A stretch of 64,000 bases of DNA from Apostichopus japonicus (taxonomy: Eukaryota > Echinodermata > Holothuroidea > Aspidochirotida > Stichopodidae), in assembly GCF_037975245.1 (NCBI RefSeq), contig NC_092568.1:11247501-11311500 (forward strand), written 5' to 3'. The notes beneath the pieces were generated by a model that had not been told where the DNA came from, did no database searches, and saw only the letters and a list, made by a program, of their open reading frames with translations. Both the position numbers and the translations under genes were made by a program. Positions 48,901 to 64,000 of this stretch are shown one piece after another. The first letter of the stretch is position 1. Each line of letters starts with the position of its first letter.

Positions 48901-50498
48901 ATCTATGCACCCTAAATAAAAACAACTTGTGACATAATTTGAGACATGAAACAACAAACTTGAACAAAGAAAATAGTCTAAGTCGAAACTTGTATGTAAC
49001 AGTAAATCCCCCAAAACTTACTGGTTTGGGAATTTACGAGCGACGATACTTACCTGTCTCCCACTCCACAATTGCACTTTCCTATTTAAAGATATATGTG
49101 TAGTTAGGTAGATCTAGGAAATTGCAATTGTGGAGTGGGAGACAGGTAGTAAGAGAGGAGCGAATTAAATACAGAATTCATGACCATGAAGCAATTCATA
49201 ATGATAAAATAGTCTGGGAAAAAAAAATGCAGGAGAATATAAAAAGATCTGGAAGAAAGAAGCAATTGAGCATTCCCCTGATGTACAGGTAATGGATATG
49301 TGGGTGGTGTGTGCATAAAGTCACCAATATACAGAACTACTGTACAGACTGTTGGTAGATATGAAAGAGTATTTGTAGGGAATCATTTTTCCGTTATTGC
49401 ATCGCAAAAAGCTTTGCAAAATGCTTTGCCAAGTCCGTATCAGTTTTTATACACAGGAACCGTAGTATTATATAAGACTCACCGAATATATACCGTAAGT
49501 GTAGAACATTCTTGTGCTTCACACATACCTTGTATGGTGTACCGTGTGACACTGCTTGTACTGACTTCTGTGAGATTGTAAATTTATACTCTACAACTAC
49601 ACATCATTAATAAAGCCTTCGGGCAGTTCATTATTTTTCAAAACATACATCCTTTACAGTAGCACATTAGGTCTAAAATCTTTTTCTAGAAAATGTAAAT
49701 TTAACATCTCTGCAGAAACTACAGTAGATACTAGCCGATTGATGTATACACTTATTTACAACTCTTGCCAGACATTTTACTGTACTGTACAGGTAGTCAG
49801 TTTGTTTGCACTTTTAAAATTTGACACATGATCGCACCAATTGGGAGACGAAAGGCACTCAAAGGTTTCCTTACAGACATACAATGAAAACATTGCACTA
49901 CAGACTTTGTATTCAAGTCGTTCCCAGGAAACAAGTTAGGGTTTCACAGTTTTGCTTAGAAAATAGTGCTCTTAGAGATTCACATATCAAAAAGTGTGTA
50001 ATTTTCATAAATCTAAGCATCATATTTTAGAATTTAGATACTTTGCCAGTATGGTTCCGAGTACAAAAGTTGTGTCATATATACTTGCACTGCAGCAATA
50101 TTACCTTTTTTTCCATAGCAATTTGCTACGGTATATTACTGGTCACGTACCTCAATGTATCTAGGTTCCAAAACTAAAACTGTTCGACAGTGCACAAGAG
50201 GTAACGTAGTGATATTCTTACAGACGATACATAATCTAACAATTAACTTGAACAGAGGCAATGCGATAAATAATCAACTACATTAAGTCAAAAAAAATGC
50301 ATGTGTACTCACTTGGCACGTCTGCAATTCCCACTCTCCCCCAACAGTTGATTTGACCGGTATTGCTGTCCTACCCTTATTGTACAACCCACGTGGTGAA
50401 GATACATTGCCATTCTCCTTCACTTTGTCGTAGGCCTTTGCTGACTTCTCCGTCCATGACTTGATAGGCTGTGGACGATGTGCCTTTGTACCAGGCAT
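27877..50498 (-). CDS. Calponin-homology-domain protein with disordered middle and C-terminal coiled coil (15 exons)
   Basis: Fifteen exons join without a phase conflict into 3099 nt (1033 codons). Coordinates in coding order: 50313-50498, 46921-47035, 41889-42014, 39852-39922, 39116-39241, 38159-38344, 37366-37530, 36806-36916, 35578-35739, 34888-35069, 34032-34134, 31474-32323, 29968-30330, 28951-29245, 27877-27934. Residues about 63-170 form a single CH domain (EFTEWANNILKRQKHRLI, LSDGITLVNLLEVL, VENIHLCLRFLHGRRIEI, IADGNLRVGLLLITRL). The closest remembered style is the neuron-navigator/unc-53 and DIXDC1 CH domains, so actin or microtubule association is likely. A long Ser/Pro/Arg-rich disordered region follows, then heptad-rich segments (IDTLREQLSALENMYKEML; VEDLREELDQVQELHLLQ). 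The protein reaches FFGEEPPLLTLFLTELGYD, which looks like the first half of a SAM-like domain. No AAA or DIX domain was seen, so I do not give a family symbol. Confidence 0.85.
28951..29245 (-). CDS. CH-protein exon 14 (coiled coil)
   Basis: It encodes NSYRPSLKQREKDVKAINKR, then heptads (VVTLARSVASLSSELRS; VEDLREELDQVQELHLLQ) and a basic KPKSIKKLTK end. The donor is AAA/GTATGT, phase 2. Confidence 0.86.
29968..30330 (-). CDS. CH-protein exon 13 (coiled coil)
   Basis: It encodes ALPSLPLHRVQERSEDTDSD, then an acidic stretch, the heptad segment IDTLREQLSALENMYKEML and a basic tail ending RSASKVK. The coiled coil is probably a dimerisation region. The donor is AAC/GTAAGT. Confidence 0.85.
31474..32323 (-). 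CDS. CH-protein exon 12 (long disordered exon)
   Basis: This 850-nt exon encodes about 283 residues of Ser/Pro/Arg/Asn-rich sequence. It includes MQRRVNGSVQRLKSSGSS, a Pro-rich segment with PTLPALSPTETPPTSPPV (possible SH3 or proline-directed kinase sites) and a very basic end (KVTVKRTGGKSKRKN). No folded domain is apparent. The GC content is clearly higher than in the flanking introns. The donor GAG/GTTTGT is weak but keeps the phase. Confidence 0.85.
33290..34036 (-). repeat. Intronic minisatellite that repeats the exon 11 end and splice donor
   Basis: Seven units of 103-107 bp. On the minus strand each contains GGACAAGAG/GTAAGA or a close variant. The junctions lie near 33402, 33505, 33612, 33718, 33821, 33924 and 34031. 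The one at 34031 is the real exon 11 end (CAGGACAAGAG/GTAATA). Units at 33612 and 33718 have GTTAGA instead of GTAAGA, and 33924 has GGGG/TAAGA context. Confidence 0.9.
34032..34134 (-). CDS. CH-protein exon 11
   Basis: It encodes RSQSQPLPSYLNQSGS to EEEAYQNYSGQE. The acceptor CCCAG (not the inner CTCAG) keeps the frame. The exon's last 11 bases and its donor are repeated six more times in the following intron (see the array at 33290-34036). Confidence 0.8.
34888..35069 (-). CDS. CH-protein exon 10
   Basis: It encodes PSHATEKREGPRAQVML to QSQPIPGYSN, Pro/Gln/Ser-rich and disordered. It ends in phase 2 with donor CAG/GTAATA. Confidence 0.8.
35578..35739 (-). CDS. CH-protein exon 9 (acidic)
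   Basis: It encodes a strongly acidic segment: DEGEFLELPPPDASVYF, then EGEDILDDEDRLQAMLED, ending DWDRYISGYV. The donor is GTG/GTAAGT and the acceptor CACCAG. Confidence 0.82.
36554..36775. repeat. 63-bp tandem repeat, 3.5 copies
   Basis: Units start CCACAGCATCCAACCC at 36554, 36616, 36679 and 36741. Each unit is itself two related halves of about 31 bp (CAGCATCCAACC and CAGAATCCAGCAC). It lies in the intron after exon 8 of the CH-protein gene. Confidence 0.9.
36806..36916 (-). CDS. CH-protein exon 8
   Basis: It encodes VNNSMNAPQPPTSVEERLKS then LLEMPNPGGYTDLGDPQ. It is phase 0 on both sides, with donor CAG/GTAAAA. A 63-bp tandem repeat begins about 30 bp downstream in the next intron. Confidence 0.78.
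37366..37530 (-). CDS. CH-protein exon 7
   Basis: It encodes STTQLDSAGVLQ to an acidic VVDDNDDDNGSQLH tail. The donor is CAT/GTGAGT; the reading phase agrees on both sides. Confidence 0.75.
38159..38344 (-). CDS. CH-protein exon 6
   Basis: It encodes VSGASNPSQGMLPDLSNSYD, a basic FKKLRSASF patch that looks like a phosphorylation site, and ends TPERLGDIV. The donor is GTG/GTAAAT; the acceptor is CCAAAAG, phase 0. Confidence 0.78.
39116..39241 (-). CDS. CH-protein exon 5
   Basis: It encodes LITSSDSHFINGS to REGSIHSF, Ser/Asn/Gly-rich linker. The AG at CATGAAG was chosen over a nearer CCAG because only it keeps phase 0; the nearer site would give an immediate stop. The donor is TTT/GTAAGT. Confidence 0.72.
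39455..39480. repeat. Short ATT microsatellite
   Basis: A short run of ATT/TTA units in intron 5 of the CH-protein gene. Confidence 0.8.
39852..39922 (-). CDS. CH-protein exon 4 (CH domain, C half)
   Basis: It encodes QIADGNLRVGLLLITRLRK, matching the last CH helix (family pattern DGN-K--L-L---L). The acceptor is TTCTGTAG and the donor AAG/GTACAG. Confidence 0.87.
40219..41227. mobile_element. Repeat element with DR1-type nuclear-receptor motifs
   Basis: It is bounded by inverted CGGTTACTTGCC (40219-40230) and GGCAAGTAACCG (41216-41227). The interior is built from alternating diverged monomers. Four carry TGACCTTTGACC (40315, 40600, 40757, 41045), usually preceded by CCAAA. Two other recurring blocks are TACCATGCATAT and GAGATATC. 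It lies in intron 3 of the CH-protein gene. No target duplication was clear. Confidence 0.6.
41889..42014 (-). CDS. CH-protein exon 3 (CH domain, middle)
   Basis: It encodes FKEKVGGIQTRPIIRAQ followed by VENIHLCLRFLHGRRIEI, the central CH helices with the conserved VENI..CLRFL pattern. It starts and ends in phase 1; donor AAC/GTAAGT. Confidence 0.88.
42400..42560. repeat. Dispersed repeat, copy B
   Basis: This shares ordered blocks with 20960-21120 (CACAACCTTG, ATAGTCAAAATATGCC, ATTTGATAT, G run). It lies in an intron of the CH-protein gene. Confidence 0.5.
46921..47035 (-). CDS. CH-protein exon 2 (CH domain, N half)
   Basis: It encodes EFTEWANNILKRQKHRLI through DGITLVNLLEVL, which are helices A-C of the CH fold. 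The acceptor is TTCAAG and the donor TAT/GTAAGT, ending in phase 1. Confidence 0.88.
49049..49153. repeat. Long near-perfect hairpin
   Basis: The left arm 49049-49083 (CTTACCTGTCTCCCACTCCA onward) pairs with 49116-49153 (TGGAGTGGGAGACAGGTA). The arm is about 35 bp with a 32-nt loop and one 3-nt bulge. It is in intron 1 of the CH-protein gene. It could be a tiny foldback transposon or a small-RNA hairpin. Confidence 0.8.
50313..50498 (-). CDS. CH-protein coding exon 1
   Basis: It encodes 62 residues, MPGTKAHRPQPIKSW to EWELQTCQ, basic and probably unstructured. An in-frame TAA lies 9 nt before the ATG, which supports this start. The donor is CAA/GTGAGT. Confidence 0.8.
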
Positions 50499-51071
50499 TC
50501 CTCTGACTTACGATCCTAGTCGTTGATCATGGAGGAAGGAGGATTTACAACTCCCAAGTTGCATTAAAAAATTACATCCAAATTTTATACAATTACATCT
50601 TCAACTGTTGCTTTTAAATTTATGAAGCGTTGTATTTCTTCCTACATGATTGTTCTTGCATCAGTGATCATTGTGAGTTTCCCTGTGGAGAAATCAACCA
50701 TATAACTAATTCATATACATGTATATTCATGACAATTAACATGATGAAACACTTTCATCCTTCAAATTCTAGGGCATCCTGAAATACATGTCACATAGAA
50801 TTAAATTATTGGCTAATGTGACTAAATGTGACTAAATGAGCATCGTTATCAACCAAGAGGAAATCAGAGTTATTGGCACTGCAACTGGGTGACACCAATG
50901 ACACCTCGCACCCTGCAGCGTATCAGTCTAGAGCCCATAAATCAGTATAGGCCAATCTGCCCTTGGGACTGTACTATGTCACAACAATGGTTCCCATACT
51001 GTACTTATTATTGCTGTACTGGAATTTACAACACTTCACATTTACATTCCATAAATGTCCAGATTTCTTGG

Positions 51072-51662
51072 CAGGCGCGTAGCCAGGAATTTACCAACTA
51101 CATAGGCAAACTATCAGAGCCGTAGATACGCCATTGCAAACAATCTAAGCGTAGTGCCACCATGGGAAGCACCAAGAAAATTTTGGCTGATAATGCCTCC
51201 CAGATCGCTGGAAATGGCACTACCGAGGCCTTGAAAGTTGCATCTTAGCATTTTCTCTTTTGAAATTACTAACGATATCCAGGCGCGTAGCCAAGGGGGG
51301 GGGGAGCGAAGGGGGCAGCCGCCCCCCTTGAGCATATTTTTAAATTTTTTTTTTAATGTTTTTATAATATCGCTAGTATTTTCAAAAGAGAAAATGCTAA
51401 GATGCAACTTACAAGGCCTGGGAAGTGCCATTTCCAGTGATCTGGGAGGCATTTACAGCCAAAATTTTCTTGTACGCTTCGCGCCAACCATGGTAGCGCT
51501 ACGCTTAGATAGTTTGCAATGCCGAATCTACAGTTTCGCCCCTCCCTTGGCAAATTCCTGGCTACGCGCCTGACGATATCATAAAAACATAAAAAATAAA
51601 TGAACAAAATATGCTCAAGGGGAGGCGGCTGCCCCCTTCGCCCCCCCCCCCCCACCTTGGCT
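51072..51662 (-). mobile_element. hAT-type MITE, outer copy (interrupted, one end lost)
   Basis: It is the same family as 16422-16704, in reverse orientation. It starts CAGGCGCGTAGCCAGG at 51072, is split at 51279 by another copy, resumes at 51581 and ends at CCTTGGCT where the last nine or so bases of the terminal repeat are missing. It lies upstream of the CH-protein gene. Confidence 0.8.
51280..51572 (+). mobile_element. hAT-type MITE, copy nested in an older copy
   Basis: 293 bp with the same terminal repeats as copy 1 and an exact 8-bp duplication ACGATATC on both sides (51272-51279, 51573-51580). It has inserted into a sibling element of opposite orientation. Confidence 0.88.
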
Positions 51663-51796
51663 TTCTAAATGGTGGCTTCTTCAGGTATTTTTTTTTGCTC
51701 AATAGTCGGAAGCCAGAGAAATTCCTGCATACAGATTGAGCTTTATAACTTCAAATCTGTTCCCTTTAACCTCAAAATAATTATCCCCACGATAAG

Positions 51797-51881
51797 GGGG
51801 GGCTTATAAGCCCCCGAGGGGGCAAGTTGTCCTAGCGTTGGGGAGGAGTCTATAGACTCCTCCCCAAGGCCATGACAACTT
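51797..51881. repeat. Cluster of nested perfect palindromes
   Basis: A palindrome centred on CTTATAAG (51797-51815) is followed by a perfect 30-bp palindrome centred on CTATAG (51838-51867). The latter is enclosed by CAAGTTGTC (51823-51831) and GACAACTTG (51873-51881). Together they form a cruciform-prone block. Confidence 0.88.
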
Positions 51882-52775
51882 GTTCTCCTTCCCATAAAAT
51901 ATTAGAGCTGCCCTAATCAGGGTCTACTAGTGTATGCTTCTAAAGCCTACAGTATGATATGCCCTAGACTACTTTGTGTAAGTTAGGTATACAGTACTAA
52001 TGTAACACACTTTTGACCGTTTTGATAAACTAGACCTAATTCACTTTGGTTTGAAATTCGTGAACATTTCTGATCAACGAAAAAGTAACCCACAACTACA
52101 ACAAGTGGCATATAATCACCGCCATTGCAGATTGATGTAGCCTAGGTTAGGCCTAACTTATATCAGAGAGGGTTAGGGAACTTACGCGCTGCCAAGTTAT
52201 GTCAACTATTGTCCTAACTTTTGTTTATGAAATTAACGTACTAAATTACAAATGGAAATGCCACAAGACAGAAGGGAAAAGACGAAGAACTTCGTCAACT
52301 TACCAATAAGAAATAAGGAAAACACTGTTATCTTTGCATTTCCTCGAATATCAAAATAAAATAATCCCCAAAGCCTGTAAACAAAAGAGTTGCGTGACTC
52401 AAAATTTACGTTCGTTAATCCAATTGAGCGAAGCTTGCACACATGTATGTATTTTACTGTGTCAAGTAGCGGAACGGGCAACAAGATAGCGTCCTTAGCA
52501 CTGGGATTTAAACCCTACACCTGTGTACGGTACAAAGGGTGAACGAATGCGCTCTTGTGACGTCATCAGTGGCCTCATTTTTGGACCAAAATAAACTGGC
52601 GATTGCTACTGTATGTATGTCACTCTATAACGGCAAATCGGAAAGACTAAGTGTAGCTGAGCGAACGGATGGGGTGGAGGGAAGTTGTGGAAGGGGGTCG
52701 GTAATAGGACAAACATATTTTTTTCCTGTGAAATCTTCCATATCACCCAACTTATACTTTAGGCTATATTATATG

Positions 52776-53278
52776 CAGGGGCGTAGCGAAGGTTTTTTTG
52801 TTGGGGGGGTGTGGAGAATTTGATTTGCCGACGGATCTGGAAGTGGTGACTGAAATGGGGGAGGGGTCTAAGGGGAGGGGGTGTCCCCCTCCCCTTTGGA
52901 AAATTTTTAGTTATGAAACGTCCTTAGATGCAATCTGGTGTATATTTTAAGTCAAATTTGATTTGCCGACGGATCTGGAAGTGGTGACTGAAATGGGGGA
53001 GGGGTCTAAGGGTACGGGGTCTACCCCTCCCCTTTGGAATTTTTTTTAGTTTTGAAACGTCCTTAGATGCAATCTGGTGCATATTTTAAGTCAAATTTGG
53101 CACGGAAGAAGCTCCCGTTCTCCTTTTCTCTATTCAGCTTTCCTTCTTTCTTCCCCTTCCGCTCTCTTCACCTTTTCTCCTTTTGCCGACAGACCCAAAA
53201 TTTGCCGACAGCGACCAAATTATTGGGGGGGTGTGACACCCCCCCCCACACCCCCCCCCCCCGCTCGCTACGCCCCTG
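52776..53278. mobile_element. hAT-type non-autonomous element with internal tandem duplication
   Basis: 503 bp, ends CAGGGGCGTAGCGA and TCGCTACGCCCCTG, flanked by ATTATATG at 52768-52775 and 53279-53286 (exact 8-bp duplication). Inside, a 138-bp unit (TTTGATTTGCCGACGGATCT onward) is present twice (52819 and 52957). It is G-rich on the left and C-rich on the right. Confidence 0.87.
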
Positions 53279-53949
53279 ATTATATGAATCCAAGTTTATC
53301 AAGTTCCCCGTAGCCTACGGTATATTACAACAAGTATAATTTTTCGTCTGGACTTTCCTTTTCCGGAAAAGTGATGACTTAGAAAATGTGTGTCGTCTAA
53401 ATTTACCCGATTGGTTCTGGACGCCCTGAACTCTTTCGAGTTGTAATTTTGTGCCTATTAACATATGCCTACGTTATCAGGTCAATTACATTGAAAGAAA
53501 AAAAAAGCGTAGGCTTAAAATTTAGATAATTGCGAACAAGCATTTATATTTCTATCAGTAGGTGTCTTAATAATTAGCCTCACTAAAACTTTCGTTTTCG
53601 GTAAGGAAACACTTTTCACTAAAACGTAATAACAAAACTTCTCCTGGTATATCTATACTTATTAATATTAAAATAGTTATAACAGCACAAAATCTACCAT
53701 AATTATAATATTATTTAGTGTTCATGATAATTGCGACAAAATTGTGAAATTATTTACATATACGTCTGAAGAAACAAAAAACTATATTAAAGCCTAAGGT
53801 TGATGGATCGCAAATTGCTGTAATTTAAGGGGGGAATGCAAAATTGAGTGGTTTTAATTTAAATCTTAGCATTTATCATTTCGGTTCAGGAGATTCAGTT
53901 TCAATGAAACAAATAATATATTCTGTTTATCATTATTACTGAAAAATGG

Positions 53950-53958
53950 TATATAAAG
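53950..53958 (+). promoter_or_regulatory. TATA box of the astacin gene
   Basis: TATATAAAG lies 88-96 bp before the start codon. A start site about 30 bp downstream would give a short 5' UTR of roughly 60 bp with no upstream ATG seen near the start. A sharp TATA promoter suits a stage-specific secreted protease, but this is inferred from sequence only. Confidence 0.55.
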
Positions 53959-54045
53959 GTAAACTATGAATATCTAAGGCACCTCTTTCGATCAGGCTGA
54001 TAACCGAAGAAAGTGAAAAAGAGAGTTTTGTCAAGAAAATAAATC

Positions 54046-62894
<8,849 letters not shown>

Positions 62895-64000
62895 GTAAGT
62901 CACATTGAATTCAAATTAACAAAAGGAAAGAAAGGTAATCTGAAGGCTCAATATCCCCAATACAGGGGTGCAACACGGAGTCATGGGGGTCTGGTATCAC
63001 TGTTTATAAAACGGACCTATACGTGTTAATATTCCCTCTTTTTTTGTAGTATTTCCACTGCTTGTGTCGGTAGTGGTTGGGCTGGGGGTGGGGGTGGGGG
63101 GAGATGAGACCGACTAAATTGTGTAGGTGACGGTCCCTGCACATGAACTCTTCCCTAAGATTCACAGTCAGTGTACACAGTATATGCACTCAGTAGGCCT
63201 ACACCATCTGGGATATGGATGGGGTGTATGGGTGCGTGGGTGGATGGTGGTGGGGGCGTATAAGTAACATTAAATGAGGTGGTAATACAAATATTACGTC
63301 TACGTCATGAAAGTACTTAATTATATACGGGCAACACACACATAAATATAACATTTATGAATCTTATAAATATAACATTTAGGAATCTTTTCTACATTTA
63401 ACCTTCCAGAATGATTAAATAAGCTGATTAAACATTAACATACAAAAAATTTCAAATTGTTATTCATTTTATCATTATTATTATATTTTCATTACCGTTT
63501 AATAATATGCCATTAAATGATGCACAGAATAATAACTTCGTTAAGACCATATGAACATAATTTTGTACAATAAATCTCTGCGCATTCAAATTTATACAGG
63601 TTTAATGTACTTTTAATCAAATGTACTTGTTTTGGTTTTCGATATAATGCTGTATACGTGCGGAGAAACACATTGGCTTGCGAAGGAGAACTTCATTGGC
63701 AACTTTGGCAAATGTGGGGGAGTCTTCGTAAGTGGAAGTTGGGGAGGGGGGAGGGGGAGGGGGGGGGCAGGGGAGGCACAGCTTGACTAATAACGTAGGT
63801 ATGGGGGTAGTGTGAATATTGTATGAAATATTATATGTGATGTAACATTTATGGTTAATTCTCATGTTTCATATGATCGGATTACTAACAATCCTTTCTT
63901 TGTTTTTCAATGTGTCAATACTTTTTGGGAACAATCCAGAATTGACAATTAAATGTTGAAGTTTTTTAGTTTTCTTCATTTTTCCGATAACTCTTCCTGG
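62895..64000. other. Right-edge intron or 3' region of the astacin gene
   Basis: AT-rich with G-rich patches near 63070 and 63740. I found no further CUB exon (the YCG/ L-F-S- segment is missing), so the next exon probably lies beyond the window. Confidence 0.5.

Larger units (their letters stand above)
50499..54045. other. Divergent intergenic region between the CH-protein and astacin genes
   Basis: About half is hAT-type sequence (51072-51662, 52776-53278) plus the palindrome cluster. The rest should hold both promoters. Only the astacin TATA box is clear. Confidence 0.6.

Noticed and set aside
46921-50498. Neuron navigator (NAV/unc-53) as the name of the CH gene
   Set aside because: The CH domain is similar in style, but the protein is much shorter, its C-terminus looks SAM-like and no AAA ATPase exon was seen, so the symbol was withheld.
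52233-52484. Hydrophobic minus-strand frame upstream of the CH-protein gene
   Set aside because: Starts at a non-ATG codon and shows no splice partner or family pattern; AT-rich hydrophobic frames are common by chance.

Overview
This is animal nuclear DNA, AT-rich and intron-rich. About two thirds of it is intron or intergenic sequence full of non-autonomous DNA transposons and tandem repeats. The best protein match (an astacin-EGF-CUB protease of the sea-urchin BP10/SpAN type) together with the repeat style suggests a marine invertebrate deuterostome, most likely an echinoderm. That placement is inference; no species can be named from the sequence alone. Three protein-coding genes can be built from exons whose GT-AG boundaries and reading phases agree. 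(1) Minus strand, 8805-14776: the first three coding exons of ERO1, the ER thiol oxidase. They carry the signal peptide and the N-terminal cysteine pairs; the rest of the gene was not found and may lie left of the window. (2) Minus strand, 50498 down to 27877 and possibly 27058: a 15-exon gene of at least 1033 codons. It has an N-terminal calponin-homology domain, a long disordered middle, C-terminal coiled coils and a probable SAM-like end. (3) Plus strand, 54046 to beyond 62894: a secreted astacin metalloprotease with signal peptide, propeptide, catalytic domain, EGF-like domain and the first part of a CUB domain. The CUB domain runs towards or past the right edge. Genes 2 and 3 are divergently arranged across about 3.5 kb that is largely transposon. 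Layout by region: 1-2380, no gene; 2381-4913, a 2.5-kb DNA transposon with subterminal motif copies; 4914-14776, ERO1 with a dead LINE antisense in its first intron; 15639-15882 and 16422-16704, Harbinger-type and hAT-type MITEs; 18168-18213, a U2 snRNA-like 5' domain on the minus strand; 24659-25259, a minisatellite with a 200-bp higher-order period; 25740-26930, a 1.2-kb hAT element with exact 8-bp target duplication; 27058-50498, the CH-domain gene; 51072-53286, nested hAT elements and a palindrome cluster; 54046-64000, the astacin gene with very long TTA and TA microsatellites in its introns. The most unusual signals are an intronic minisatellite that carries six extra copies of the exon-end/splice-donor junction (33290-34036), a repeat with four DR1-type nuclear-receptor half-site pairs (40219-41227), the transposon with eight identical 15-bp motifs (2381-4913) and the U2-like locus. 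No CRISPR arrays, tRNAs or rRNAs were seen.
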